From contig NZ_JAVCWF010000001.1 in NCBI RefSeq assembly GCF_031085375.1, positions 1 through 64,000 on the forward strand: a DNA stretch of 64,000 bases, in the 5' to 3' direction. A program made the position numbers and the translations under genes. The notes under the pieces are model-generated. The model worked only from the letters and a program-made list of their open reading frames with translations, made no database searches and was not told the origin of the DNA. This document shows positions 40,091-49,089 of the stretch, piece by piece (the first letter of the stretch is position 1; every line of letters begins with the position of its first letter). The stretch comes from Lactiplantibacillus brownii (GTDB lineage Bacteria > Bacillota > Bacilli > Lactobacillales > Lactobacillaceae).

Positions 40091-41396
40091 ACACCTCATT
40101 TTACCCATTACCCTGACCCTACTAATCTTCCTCAGTGTGGGCTTGTCCATGTATATCTGGACCAATCCATCACGTTATGAACGGGAAAATAAGGTTAGTA
40201 CCGCTTCTTCAAACTCAACTTTGGCGACGCGCACGATCGATGATATTTATTTGCCAACTCAATTGGTACACACAGATTCGGCTGGCAAACAAACGTTATT
40301 AATTAATAAAAATGTCAGTCTGGTCAGTCAATTTAAAGAACAGATTAGTCGATGGCAGGCGACGAGTATCGTAAAGGTTCGCGTCACCTCAGCTAAAAGC
40401 TACGAGGCCTTGTTGAATGGGCAAGATTCGTACGTGCTGAATTTTCCTGATAGTGTCACAGTAGCGATGTTTAACACAATTTTTAATCAAAATTTGAAGA
40501 ACTATCGCTCCTCTGAATTCAGTCGGATTGTCGTGCCAGTCAATGACGTTGATCACTTATATTTACTCAATGATAGTAAGCATCAGATTTATAGTGTCCG
40601 ACTAAAAAAGAAGTCGTTAAAGTTGATGCGTAAGGTTTTACAGGCTAACAAAGTCACGGCGATTGCGGTGAAAATGACCTATGAAGCAAATGAAACGTAT
40701 CTGGATTACACCCAACCAGTGACGATGCAACATTATAGCTATTTAATGAACGAGCAATCAGCTAGCGAACTCGCGAACCGTTTATTAGATGCGGATGGGA
40801 ATTCGTCCGTGTCCGTCCGAACGCATAATGGTGAACAGATTTACACGACTGGGGCGTTTAAACGGATGACGGTCAACAATAAACTGGGGACGGTTTATTT
40901 TGAAGATTACAGTGATTCTGGTGACACGCGGCAAATTTCATTTACCACGCAGCTGCAGAAGAGCTATAGCCATCTGGTCAGTCTCGGCGTGCCGATGGAT
41001 AATATTCGCTACTATGGCTATGACACGACTAGCAGTAGCGTCATTTACCGCAGTTACGTTGAAGGTTTTCCAATTTTCAATCAAACGGAAAATGGCGATG
41101 TTCGTATTCAGATGACGTCTAATGGACTGGATCGTTACTACTTCTCACTGGATAGTTTACAAGTGCCAGTACCAACGACCGGTAAGCAAACGGCGGTGAC
41201 ACTACCAAGTTCCACTAGTGTCCTCAAGCAGCTTATTGCCGCTGGTTATAAAGATAATAAGATTGGTAGCATCGAACTCGGTTATCAGTGGTCGCAAAAT
41301 AAGTCGTCCAAACTCGTGATTGACTTAACGCCGACATATTACGTCAACTACAATGGCAGTTGGCGGACTTATACGTCGATGCTGAGCGGATCGTAA
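40071..41396 (+). CDS. yycH: Two-component system regulator YycH
   Basis: YycH is a membrane-anchored extracellular protein that, with YycI, modulates WalK through transmembrane contacts. The ATG at 40071 (MTTRKLRHLILPITLTLLIF) has GAGGAGGA upstream and lies inside the end of walK. One N-terminal membrane segment is followed by a roughly 410-residue outside domain. The 441-residue length and its place in the operon fit the family. It modulates WalK activity negatively in Bacillus and positively in Staphylococcus; the direction here is unknown. Confidence 0.9.
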   Translation: MTTRKLRHLILPITLTLLIFLSVGLSMYIWTNPSRYERENKVSTASSNSTLATRTIDDIYLPTQLVHTDSAGKQTLLINKNVSLVSQFKEQISRWQATSIVKVRVTSAKSYEALLNGQDSYVLNFPDSVTVAMFNTIFNQNLKNYRSSEFSRIVVPVNDVDHLYLLNDSKHQIYSVRLKKKSLKLMRKVLQANKVTAIAVKMTYEANETYLDYTQPVTMQHYSYLMNEQSASELANRLLDADGNSSVSVRTHNGEQIYTTGAFKRMTVNNKLGTVYFEDYSDSGDTRQISFTTQLQKSYSHLVSLGVPMDNIRYYGYDTTSSSVIYRSYVEGFPIFNQTENGDVRIQMTSNGLDRYYFSLDSLQVPVPTTGKQTAVTLPSSTSVLKQLIAAGYKDNKIGSIELGYQWSQNKSSKLVIDLTPTYYVNYNGSWRTYTSMLSGS

Positions 41397-41408
41397 GGGG
41401 GCGGCGGA

Positions 41409-42275
41409 ATGAACTTTCGAAGAATTGAATGGATTTTCGTGACGGCCTTCGTGGTGCTCGATATCTTCTTGGTCTACATGTTTGTTCAGACCAGTTCAAG
41501 TGATACGAGCACTAAGTCATCAAGTGATACGGCAACGACGGTTATTCGTGAAATGCGGGATGACAATATTAGTTTCAGCGACCCGAGCAGTAAAGAGGGC
41601 ACCGGCTATTACATTGCTGGCAATAATGACAGTGGTTTGAAACAACATTTAGATCAGTTAACTGAACAGACGGCGCGATTATTGACGAGTAGTAAATTGA
41701 CCAGTACGTTGCATACCACGATGACCATTGATAAAGATCATCCACAAGTTGATCTCGATAGTTTCGTGAAACAATCGGCTAACGTGATCCATGGGGATGA
41801 ATACGTCTATTCTGCCGCTTTGTCGTCTACGGGCGACTATGTATACGTCCAAAAAGTGGCGGATGGTGAAATCCTGACGGCGACTGGTCAATTACATTTG
41901 ATGGTCAACAAGAATCGGCAATTAGTGAGTTACACGCAGTCTTACGTGAATAGCGTGAAAACATTGCGTGAAAAAGCGGTCACGATTAGTGAAAAGAAAG
42001 CTTTAGTGGCTTTGTACCAATATAATCAAGTTTCCAATAATTCCCGTATCGTGTGGGGCAAGTTGGGCTATTCACGGCTATTGAAGTTGAAAGATAGTAG
42101 CGTGTACGTGCCTACTTGGATTTTCGCGGTCAAAAGCAAGAACAGTGCCAATTACAGTGTGCACCGCATCAACGCCTTTACGGGCGCAGCGATGAAGAAC
42201 GGTAGCACGGAAACAACGACGGAAGCTGCGAGTGTGGAAAGTAGCACCGCTGGGATGATTTGGCATGCAGAATAA
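41409..42275 (+). CDS. yycI: Two-component system regulator YycI
   Basis: The 288-residue protein has one N-terminal membrane segment (WIFVTAFVVLDIFLVYMFV) and an extracellular domain with the YycI/PepSY-like pattern. It partners YycH and WalK in the membrane. It lies 12 bases after yycH with a GGGGGCGG ribosome binding site. A terminator and a family-B repeat follow, so walJ has its own start or depends on read-through. Confidence 0.88.
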   Translation: MNFRRIEWIFVTAFVVLDIFLVYMFVQTSSSDTSTKSSSDTATTVIREMRDDNISFSDPSSKEGTGYYIAGNNDSGLKQHLDQLTEQTARLLTSSKLTSTLHTTMTIDKDHPQVDLDSFVKQSANVIHGDEYVYSAALSSTGDYVYVQKVADGEILTATGQLHLMVNKNRQLVSYTQSYVNSVKTLREKAVTISEKKALVALYQYNQVSNNSRIVWGKLGYSRLLKLKDSSVYVPTWIFAVKSKNSANYSVHRINAFTGAAMKNGSTETTTEAASVESSTAGMIWHAE

Positions 42276-42286
42276 GATTGAGTTGA

Positions 42287-42320
42287 AGACGTCGGGAATT
42301 TTGGTTCCGGCGTTTTTTTT
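42287..42320 (+). terminator. Intrinsic terminator after yycI
   Basis: GACGTCGGGAA pairs imperfectly with TTCCGGCGT, followed by T8. It separates walRK-yycHI from walJ. Confidence 0.82.
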
Positions 42321-42334
42321 GATGGCAGTTGGTT

Positions 42335-42469
42335 CTAATATTTATAGTCGAAACGTGCAACTTGCGGCAACGACCTCCGCTTAGCTACGCCAATGACTAA
42401 CTCGGAACAACGCCGAGTGAGCCATTGGCTAGGCTATGCTCGGTAGTTGGGCGCCGCAAGTTGCACTCT
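42335..42469 (+). repeat. Family-B structured repeat, copy 1
   Basis: It begins CTAATATTTATAGTCGAAAC and carries a perfect 14-base outer stem GTGCAACTTGCGGC / GCCGCAAGTTGCAC. Inside are CCAATG/CATTGG, CTCGG/CCGAG and the conserved TAGGCTATGCTCGGTAG. It matches the copy at 59566-59697 in ends and core but not in stem sequence. Both copies lie directly behind a terminator. Confidence 0.75.
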
Positions 42470-42535
42470 AGCCCTAAAAGCGTGTATCATAACTAAGAGT
42501 AGTCACTGAATTCAGAGATGGGAAGAACCTAAATA

Positions 42536-43351
42536 ATGGTATTAAAATTAGCAACAGATCAAATGCAAGTTAGTGTGTTGGCTTCTGGGAGTACTGGGAA
42601 TGTCACTTATATCGAAACGCCAGAACATAAAGTGTTAGTCGACGCTGGTTTGAGTGGGAAAAAGATCGCCAATTTGATGAGTTCGATTGGCCGTGATATT
42701 AATGAAGTCGATAGTTTGTTTGTCACGCACGAACATACCGATCACTGTCATTCAGCGGGCATTTTGGCACGAAAATATGGCCTAGATGTGTACGCTAATC
42801 AGGGGACTTGGGACGCCATGGCGCACAAAATTGGTGAGGTTCCGACTGAGCTTAAACATGTCTTTGATCCCAATACCACCCTTGGTTTGGGAGACTTGGA
42901 TATCGAATCCTTCAGTGTTTCCCACGATGCTGCTGAGCCGCAATTTTATGAATTGCACCACGCCGGCAAATCCTTCGTCATTATCACCGATACGGGTTAC
43001 GTTTCTGAACACGTCGAAGGGGTCATTAGCGATGCCGATGGCTATTTATTTGAATGTAACCACGATTTAGAAATGTTGCGGATGGGCCGCTATCCTTGGC
43101 CACTAAAACAACGAATCCTCGGTGATGAGGGGCATTTATCAAATGAAGATAGTGCGAATGCATTAATGGATGTGATCGGTCAACGGACGAAGCGAATTTA
43201 CTTAGGTCATCGGAGTCAAGATAACAATATGAAGACTTTGGCGCATTTGACGGTTGCCTCGATGATGAAAGCACACGACTTCGGGGTAGAACACGATTTC
43301 CAAATCTATGATACGGATCCTGAAACGGCGACTAAACTAGTGACGCTCTAG
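42536..43351 (+). CDS. walJ: WalJ (YycJ) metallo-beta-lactamase-fold hydrolase
   Basis: The 271-residue protein has the MBL metal-binding motif HEHTDH and the YycJ-type start SVLASGSTGNVTYIETPEH. Members are exonuclease-like nucleases linked to replication and cell-wall homeostasis, and the gene is a normal part of the wal locus. The start at 42536 is kept because GGGAAG lies upstream; an internal ATG at 42563 (MQVSVLASGS) also matches homologues. Confidence 0.92.
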   Translation: MVLKLATDQMQVSVLASGSTGNVTYIETPEHKVLVDAGLSGKKIANLMSSIGRDINEVDSLFVTHEHTDHCHSAGILARKYGLDVYANQGTWDAMAHKIGEVPTELKHVFDPNTTLGLGDLDIESFSVSHDAAEPQFYELHHAGKSFVIITDTGYVSEHVEGVISDADGYLFECNHDLEMLRMGRYPWPLKQRILGDEGHLSNEDSANALMDVIGQRTKRIYLGHRSQDNNMKTLAHLTVASMMKAHDFGVEHDFQIYDTDPETATKLVTL

Positions 43352-43436
43352 TAACGATTTAACAGTTACACAATCATTCAGTCATAGAAAAATCACACTT
43401 TTTAGCTAAAATAAACTTAAAACTTAGTACTAAGTA

Positions 43437-43464
43437 GGGAGGGATCGCGTTTCGACGCGAAATT
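43437..43464 (+). promoter_or_regulatory. Hairpin between Shine-Dalgarno and start of htrA
   Basis: The strong GGGAGGG (43437-43443) lies 21 bases before the ATG, too far for efficient initiation. A perfect 6-bp stem with a TTCG tetraloop (TCGCGT TTCG ACGCGA, 43445-43460) fills the gap. Folding it brings the ribosome binding site within about five bases of the ATG. Confidence 0.7.
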
Positions 43465-44727
43465 ATGACAAACAACTCATTAGTCAAGGTCGCTGTAACT
43501 GCTCTCATTGCCGGCTTGTTAGGTGGCGGGATCGCTTACGGTGGCATCAATTATTTCAGCAATAATAATGTCACAACATCTTCGACCAGTGTTCCAACCG
43601 GGTCCAATAAATCGGGTTCAACGGGTACCACCAATGTGAAAGTTAATGTCAGTTCCCAAGCCACGAAAGTCTTTAAGAATAATAAAGCCGCCGTGGTCTC
43701 CGTAATCAACTTGCAGAAGCAAAGCACTTCGAGTGGTTGGAGTGGGATTTTGGGCGGTACGGATGGTTCGAATAGCGATAGTTCTAGCTCCAGCTCATCT
43801 AGCAGCAGTAAGTTGCAAGAGTACAGTGAAGGCTCTGGGCTGATTTACAAGAAGAGTGGTAATGTGGCTTACATCGTGACGAATAATCACGTGGTGAGCG
43901 GCTCAAACGCCATTCAAGTGATCATGAGTAATGGGACGAAGTTGTCAGCTAAATTGGTTGGGACCGATTCAGTGACCGACTTGGCCGTTTTGAAGATTAA
44001 TTCTGCCAAAGTGACGAAGACGGCTAGTTTCGGTAACTCCGATAATATCGAAGTTGGTGAAAATGCCTTAGCCATTGGGTCACCATTAGGTTCTAACTAT
44101 GCGACGACCTTAACGGAAGGGATTATTTCCGCGAAGAAACGGACGATCGCGACGACGAATACATCTGGTCAACAGACAGGGTATGCGACGGTTATTCAGA
44201 CGGATGCAGCGATTAACCCTGGGAACTCTGGTGGGCCGCTCTTCAATTTAGCGGGCCAAGTCATTGGGATCAACTCAATGAAGTTGTCTTCCGATAGCTC
44301 GGGAACGAGTGTCGAAGGCATGGGCTTCGCGATTCCAAGTAACGAAGTGGTTAAAATAATTAATGAGTTAGTTGAAAATGGTGAAGTTGTTCGGCCAGCG
44401 TTAGGGGTTGCGACATATAATTTGTCTAATATCTCGGCCAGTGATCGGAAGTCAGTCTTGAAGTTGCCAGCCAGCATGACTAAAGGGGTCGTTATCATGA
44501 AGACCTATGCGGGTTCACCGGCAAAAGCAGCTGGATTAACAAAATATGATGTCATTACGGAGTTAGGCGGTAAGAAGATTACCAGTCTAGCAACCTTACG
44601 GACGGCACTGTATGAGCATCAGGTCAATGATACGGTAACTGTGAAGTATTATCATAATGGGTCGTTAAAGACCGCAAATATGAAACTAACAGAAACGACT
44701 AAAACATTAACGAAGCAATCTAATTAA
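43465..44727 (+). CDS. htrA: Trypsin-like serine protease HtrA/DegP
   Basis: HtrA degrades misfolded proteins outside the membrane. The 420-residue protein has an N-terminal membrane anchor (about 7-29), a Ser-rich low-complexity linker (about 100-115), a protease domain with catalytic triad His142 (TNNHVV), Asp172 (DLAVL) and Ser255 (GNSGGP), and one C-terminal PDZ domain. Its place after walJ fits the conserved wal-htrA-rlmH order. The unusual hairpin before the start may affect its translation. A terminator follows. Confidence 0.96.
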   Translation: MTNNSLVKVAVTALIAGLLGGGIAYGGINYFSNNNVTTSSTSVPTGSNKSGSTGTTNVKVNVSSQATKVFKNNKAAVVSVINLQKQSTSSGWSGILGGTDGSNSDSSSSSSSSSSKLQEYSEGSGLIYKKSGNVAYIVTNNHVVSGSNAIQVIMSNGTKLSAKLVGTDSVTDLAVLKINSAKVTKTASFGNSDNIEVGENALAIGSPLGSNYATTLTEGIISAKKRTIATTNTSGQQTGYATVIQTDAAINPGNSGGPLFNLAGQVIGINSMKLSSDSSGTSVEGMGFAIPSNEVVKIINELVENGEVVRPALGVATYNLSNISASDRKSVLKLPASMTKGVVIMKTYAGSPAKAAGLTKYDVITELGGKKITSLATLRTALYEHQVNDTVTVKYYHNGSLKTANMKLTETTKTLTKQSN

Positions 44728-44752
44728 AGATTAAGCTTTCATAAGAGCGTCA

Positions 44753-44782
44753 AGATGCCGATCGCGTCTTGACGCTCTTTTT
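44753..44782 (+). terminator. Intrinsic terminator after htrA
   Basis: A perfect 13-base stem (AAGAGCGTCAAGA with TCTTGACGCTCTT) has a T5 tail. Confidence 0.92.
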
Positions 44783-44926
44783 AGGCTTAAATTGGAAAAA
44801 CCGAAGAAACGTTTTTCAAAACAGCCTGTTAGTGGCGTGTCATGGTCGTTGGTGCAAATAAAGCCGAACGAAATCAGAATTAGGCGTGAAAACCATTTTT
44901 ACCCGGGCAACGGGTTAGACATAAAT

Positions 44927-45240
44927 TGTGCATAACTTCGGGGATAACTTTTGAGTTTGGTTGTGGTAATTTATTAACAAGCGCCAGAACGGCAATGGGG
45001 CTTGTTCAAAAGTTATCCACAGGTGGTGCTTTTGGTTGTGGACTAAATTTTCAAAATTTATTTTAATTTGTTGTGATTGTTGATATAATGGGATTTGTAA
45101 CCGGCGTCTACGAACGAATGTTGCTGTGGAAAACTGTGGATAAGTTCCGGCTAACTTGACAAAACGACCCTAAATAAATGTTGTGGCAAACATACGTTCA
45201 ACACAATATATAGGAAACTGAGTTATACACCTGTGGATAA
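44927..45240. promoter_or_regulatory. Second DnaA-box cluster, between htrA and rlmH
   Basis: Perfect boxes: TTATCCACA at 45013-45021, TGTGGATAA at 45135-45143 and at 45232-45240. One-mismatch boxes: TGTGCATAA at 44927-44935 and TGTGGAAAA at 45125-45133. Further half-sites (TGTGGACTA, GTTGATAA) lie around them in AT-rich sequence. This is richer in perfect boxes than the visible oriC half. The stretch from 44783 to 45273 otherwise holds only the rlmH promoter, not clearly assignable, and no gene. Confidence 0.8.
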
Positions 45241-45273
45241 CTTTGTTGATAACTTGTGCAAAGGTGGTAAATT

Positions 45274-45753
45274 ATGAACATCAAAATTATCTGTGTTGGT
45301 AAATTAAAGGAAAAGTACTTCAAACAGGGGATTGCGGAATATGCGAAACGGATGAGTAAATTTGCAAAATTCCAGATTGTTGAAGTTCCTGATGAAAAGG
45401 CACCAGAGTCATTAAGTAACGCAGAGATGGCTAATGTCATGGAAAAAGAAGGCGATCGGATTTTAGATAAAATCAAGGATCGCGATTACGTGTATGCGTT
45501 GGCTATTCTAGGAAAGGAACGTTCTAGTGAAGAATTTGCTGCTGAAATAGATAAACTAACGACTTATGGACACAGTGATATTGATTTTGTCATCGGTGGC
45601 TCGTTAGGATTGGCTCCGGAAGTCTTAAAACGTGCGGATACGCAAATCTCATTCGGTCGCTTTACGCTGCCTCATCAATTGATGAGGTTGGTGCTGACGG
45701 AACAGGTGTATCGGGCGTTTATGATTAACATTGGGTCACCCTACCATAAGTGA
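45274..45753 (+). CDS. rlmH: 23S rRNA pseudouridine-1915 methyltransferase RlmH
   Basis: RlmH methylates N3 of pseudouridine 1915 in helix 69 of 23S rRNA. The 159-residue SPOUT protein shows [20 protein letters not shown], the knot region [14 protein letters not shown] and the universally conserved end IGSPYHK. The codons for Tyr-His-Lys-stop (TACCATAAGTGA) are the same bases that SCC elements use as attachment site in staphylococci (where the gene is called orfX), and related copies recur downstream here. Confidence 0.97.
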   Translation: MNIKIICVGKLKEKYFKQGIAEYAKRMSKFAKFQIVEVPDEKAPESLSNAEMANVMEKEGDRILDKIKDRDYVYALAILGKERSSEEFAAEIDKLTTYGHSDIDFVIGGSLGLAPEVLKRADTQISFGRFTLPHQLMRLVLTEQVYRAFMINIGSPYHK

Positions 45754-45950
45754 CGCTAAAAAAGCGTCTTATAGGCTTGGCGCTTGGGATGCATGAAGTC
45801 GTAAATTAGTTGGTAATTCGGCGTTTATAGCTACTTATATCGTTAGAGAAGTCCTTATCACAAGTGACGCTAAAATGGCGTCCCACAGGTTCAGTGTTTG
45901 AAATTCATGGAGTTGTAAATTGGTTGATATTTCGGTGTCTATAGCTAGTT
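45742..45950 (+). repeat. rlmH-end attachment-like sites A and B in tandem
   Basis: Site A (45742-45770) is the rlmH end, TACCATAAGTGACGCTAAAA, continuing to GCGTC. Site B (45848-45882) reads AGTCCTTATCACAAGTGACG, then CTAAAA and GCGTC. Similarity continues for about 85 bases after each (for example TTCATGGAGTTGTAAATT versus GCATGAAGTCGTAAATT), so the spacing of about 112 bases marks a tandem unit. Nothing else lies between rlmH and the HEPN gene. Confidence 0.75.
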
Positions 45951-46025
45951 GCGGTACCATAATCATAAATAAACAAATTAACATTAATAAAAAGAAGTTA
46001 GATGGTATTGGCGAGGAGAAATATG

Positions 46026-47474
46026 ATGGAAAGTAAAGAATCGTTAGATGTTATACAATTGAATATTCAGAGATTTATTGATTCGAAATTTACAGATCAA
46101 AAAGTTTTGGAAGTAGTGTTGCAGCAATATGGAAATCTTACTGAAGTTCAACAGGGGATGATTGAACCTAAAATGTATGTCATATATAGAGGAAAATATG
46201 ACTATCTTTTTACAGGTGGACAATATAATGATTCATGTGTGTGGATGAATAAAACAATTCAACATACTAGATTTGAAAGGGAATTATCTAATAATAAAGT
46301 ACATTTTTATATAGAAGCAGTAAAGATATTGTTAATGTTATTTCTAGAAAATGGTGATGAAACCAAATTAAAACGAGCAAGAAAGTACTTTCAATTTATT
46401 ACGGATCTTAATGAATATCCAGAGACGTCAGCTTTGAAGGATATCTATAGAGAAGATATTGAAATTTTAAAGGCGGTTAAAGATGGCCAAGGCTTGTGGA
46501 CGGAAACAAAATTTACTGTACCTATTGCAATTAAAAGTATTAGTAATGTTGTTCACGTAGAACTAGAGAAAGAAAACATTATAGCAGAGGTAACTTGTGA
46601 GTCCGGAATGGTTAATAATACGCCAATTCAGACAAATGGTGTATTGATACGCAATCAGGATCGGGAATCCCAGGTTGGCAATTCAACATGGAATATCAAG
46701 ATTAATAGGTATCTTTCGTGTGAGAAAGTGAGTCCAATTGATAAGACGGCATCTGTTATGCAAGAAAAGGTTTGCAAAATTGTTAACTTAGTAATTGACA
46801 GATATAGATTGAAGACTAATGAGTATTGGGTAAAAAAGATATATCCATCAATGGTAGATGGCCATTCGATTAATTACGGTGCAGATGATGTAATATTTCG
46901 AAAGATTTTAATGTATGACAGAGGAGAGTACATTCTGTCAACAGATTCAACATCAGTTGAAATTGGTGATATTAGTGAGGAAAAACCAATTGAATTATAC
47001 AAAAAAATGTTTTTAGGTGCGCAAACATATTTATTAACAGAAGATTTGCGCGAATGTGTTTTATTGTTAAATATTGCATTTGAAAATTTCACTTACAGTG
47101 TAGTTTGCCCCCAAATAGTTTCTTTGAGTGAGGGAAAATATGAAGCGAATTTTTACTTTGGTCTAAAACCATATCAGGACTTCTTTTTACGTGATTATTT
47201 AACGGAAGAGCAATATAAGACGGCTGTACAGCGGAAAGATATAAAGCCCTCGGGAACTTCCATGTATGCAATTTATAAAATCCTCTGGACTGAATCTAAA
47301 ACTTTTTCCGGAAATATTTCAAAAACAGAAATGAATAAACTAATTTCTACTATACGTCATAACCGAAACGAGTTTATACATGGCAGCTTATCAGATAGAA
47401 AGAGAATATCGGTTAATAATGTTAGGGGACAGTTAGATGCATTTGATAAACTAATGTCGTTAATTAGTTCTTGA
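46026..47474 (+). CDS. Uncharacterised protein with C-terminal HEPN-type RX4-6H motif
   Basis: I do not recognise the N-terminal part of this 482-residue protein. The C-terminal segment ISTIRHNRNEFIHGSLSD carries RX4H (Arg447, His452), the catalytic motif of HEPN ribonucleases, with an upstream amphipathic helix (LLNIAFENFTYSVV) as in large HEPN proteins of abortive-infection systems. Its codons are clearly more AT-rich than neighbouring core genes, a sign of acquisition. It stands alone between attachment-like sites B and C. GAGGAG gives best spacing to ATG 46026; ATG 46023 is also possible. An anti-phage or toxin-like RNase role is inference. No partner antitoxin gene is visible. Confidence 0.6.
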   Translation: MESKESLDVIQLNIQRFIDSKFTDQKVLEVVLQQYGNLTEVQQGMIEPKMYVIYRGKYDYLFTGGQYNDSCVWMNKTIQHTRFERELSNNKVHFYIEAVKILLMLFLENGDETKLKRARKYFQFITDLNEYPETSALKDIYREDIEILKAVKDGQGLWTETKFTVPIAIKSISNVVHVELEKENIIAEVTCESGMVNNTPIQTNGVLIRNQDRESQVGNSTWNIKINRYLSCEKVSPIDKTASVMQEKVCKIVNLVIDRYRLKTNEYWVKKIYPSMVDGHSINYGADDVIFRKILMYDRGEYILSTDSTSVEIGDISEEKPIELYKKMFLGAQTYLLTEDLRECVLLLNIAFENFTYSVVCPQIVSLSEGKYEANFYFGLKPYQDFFLRDYLTEEQYKTAVQRKDIKPSGTSMYAIYKILWTESKTFSGNISKTEMNKLISTIRHNRNEFIHGSLSDRKRISVNNVRGQLDAFDKLMSLISS

Positions 47475-47738
47475 TAGGTCTATTATTTATTACTTAGGGT
47501 TCATATCGACTTGTAGAGATAGACTATGCCGATATTATAAGTGCTGTGGTTTTAACCACTAAGTTATTAGTTACCCGATTGTAAACAGCGCCTAGGTATG
47601 ATATGGATCGCCGTATCATAAATGATGCGGTTTTTCCTAGGATTAATCGTTGCTAGGCATATATCGCAAGTGATATGTTGACGATATTCAATCTTGACGA
47701 TGTGTTTTTAAGGTATGATAGGGCTGGAGGTGTCTTTA
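47475..47738. repeat. Cluster of three rlmH-end-like attachment sites (C0, C, D)
   Basis: C0 (47526-47556) reads GCCGATATTATAAGTGCTGT, then GGTTTTAACC. C (47597-47638) reads CCGTATCATAAATGATGCGG, then TTTTTCC, very close to the staphylococcal SCC site as I remember it, and includes a 24-base imperfect dyad (47597-47620). D (47655-47683) reads GCATATATCGCAAGTGATAT. No gene lies in the region; the TetR ribosome binding site follows at its right end. Confidence 0.72.
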
Positions 47739-48278
47739 ATGGCCGATTTGCGTAAGTTTAAGAGTCAACGGGATATTCAAATGGGTTTGATCGCTTGCCT
47801 TAAGAATAAGCGATTCAACGAAGTCACTGTCAATGACATCTGTACGCAAGCATTGGTGGGACGTAGTACGTTTTACCATCACTATGCTGACAAGTATGCG
47901 TTGCTTGAAGAGATGGTGACACAGCGTGTAGACGTATTTGATCGGTTATTAGACCAACGAGTAGCGGGCATTACGGAAGATCAGCCATTGTTGGTATTGT
48001 ATCGACAACTCGAAGGCGATGCAGGGGCCATCACATGCTTACTACAGATACACGAAAAAGATGGCGATCTAAGTGATCGCTATCTTAATAGCCTTGCCCG
48101 TCATGCGCGGACTTTGTTTCCCAAGGTGACTTTAGCAATCCCTCAAGGCTTTGCGTTGGAATTATATTCAACCACTGCTTTGACTGCAATCAGCTGGGCG
48201 TTGCGTCATGGGGAACCTGAAGCCATTTCACATTTTATGAATCAGTTAATGAAATTGGTGCTTAATACGGAAGCGTGA
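47739..48278 (+). CDS. TetR-family transcriptional regulator
   Basis: The 179-residue protein begins with a TetR helix-turn-helix (VTVNDICTQALVGRSTFYHH, then YADKYALLEEM) and has a helical ligand-binding domain. The ATG at 47739 has GGAGGTG six bases upstream, so earlier in-frame starts are not used. It is convergent with the lactonase-type gene, the last 17 bases of the two coding regions overlapping. It probably regulates itself or genes in the same cassette; the ligand is unknown. Confidence 0.85.
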   Translation: MADLRKFKSQRDIQMGLIACLKNKRFNEVTVNDICTQALVGRSTFYHHYADKYALLEEMVTQRVDVFDRLLDQRVAGITEDQPLLVLYRQLEGDAGAITCLLQIHEKDGDLSDRYLNSLARHARTLFPKVTLAIPQGFALELYSTTALTAISWALRHGEPEAISHFMNQLMKLVLNTEA

Positions 48279-49089
48279 TCACATGTTGATCAGTATTGGT
48301 ATCGTGATTGGCAAGTGCTTCAATACAGTTTGGATCATGGGCCATCTCACGCACCCAACCAAGGCTAGTGATGGCAGCTTTACGACTGGTGCAGATGCCG
48401 GGTGTTAGCATCTCTTCCCATGAACGATTAGCGTAACCGACGTCTGCTGCGAGTAAGACGTAACGGCCATCGCAACCGCGGACCAACGTTGCTGACATGC
48501 CAGTCGCGTGACCTGCAGTATGAATTTGTAAGACACTGCCATCACCAAAGATATCATAACTTTCGCCTGTGGGACCAAAGCCGGTGTTTTGGTATTCGTA
48601 AGTTTGAACGTTGACACCGTGCCATTCACTGGGCAGATAGACCATTGGTGTGTGATTGGCAACGCGCCATTCAGGAGCGGATACTAGGATCTTCTTGGCA
48701 TTGGCGACGTGCTTGAGGCCACTGACGTGATCGCAGTGTAAGTGGCTTAACAACACATAGTCGAGGTCCTCAGGACGATGTCCTAAGGCCTTCATGCGCT
48801 CATCGACTGCCCAGCCAGTCGGGAGATAGCCCGTATTGATCTGAACCTGCAAACCTAGTTCTTTCCAGTTGCTGGTGCGGATTTGTTTGTTCCAGCCGGT
48901 ATCAATCAAAATTAGGCCCCGGGGGTGTTCAATCAAGTAACTAGAAACTGGTAATGTGGTTTGATTCTTCTCTGAACGAAATAAACCAGTAAAGGCCAAG
49001 GGATTACGGTATAGACCGTGAAACGGCAAAGCCTTGTCGACCTTAACGAGCCCGGTGTGTAAAACGTGAATTTTTATTTGATCAGTCAT
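48262..49089 (-). CDS. AiiA-like metallo-beta-lactamase-fold lactonase
   Basis: The 275-residue protein shows the two-zinc motif SHLHCDHVSG (HxHxDH), a second His in HTAGHATGMSATL, the bridging Asp in LAADVGYANRSW and a late His in ALANHDTNTDQ. This pattern matches N-acyl-homoserine lactone lactonases and related lactonases. Gram-positive bacteria do not make these signals, so it may degrade signals of neighbours or another lactone. The ATG at 49089 follows GGAGG by 11 bases. It shares a cassette between attachment-like sites with the convergent TetR gene. Confidence 0.8.
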   Translation of the reverse strand: MTDQIKIHVLHTGLVKVDKALPFHGLYRNPLAFTGLFRSEKNQTTLPVSSYLIEHPRGLILIDTGWNKQIRTSNWKELGLQVQINTGYLPTGWAVDERMKALGHRPEDLDYVLLSHLHCDHVSGLKHVANAKKILVSAPEWRVANHTPMVYLPSEWHGVNVQTYEYQNTGFGPTGESYDIFGDGSVLQIHTAGHATGMSATLVRGCDGRYVLLAADVGYANRSWEEMLTPGICTSRKAAITSLGWVREMAHDPNCIEALANHDTNTDQHVITLPY

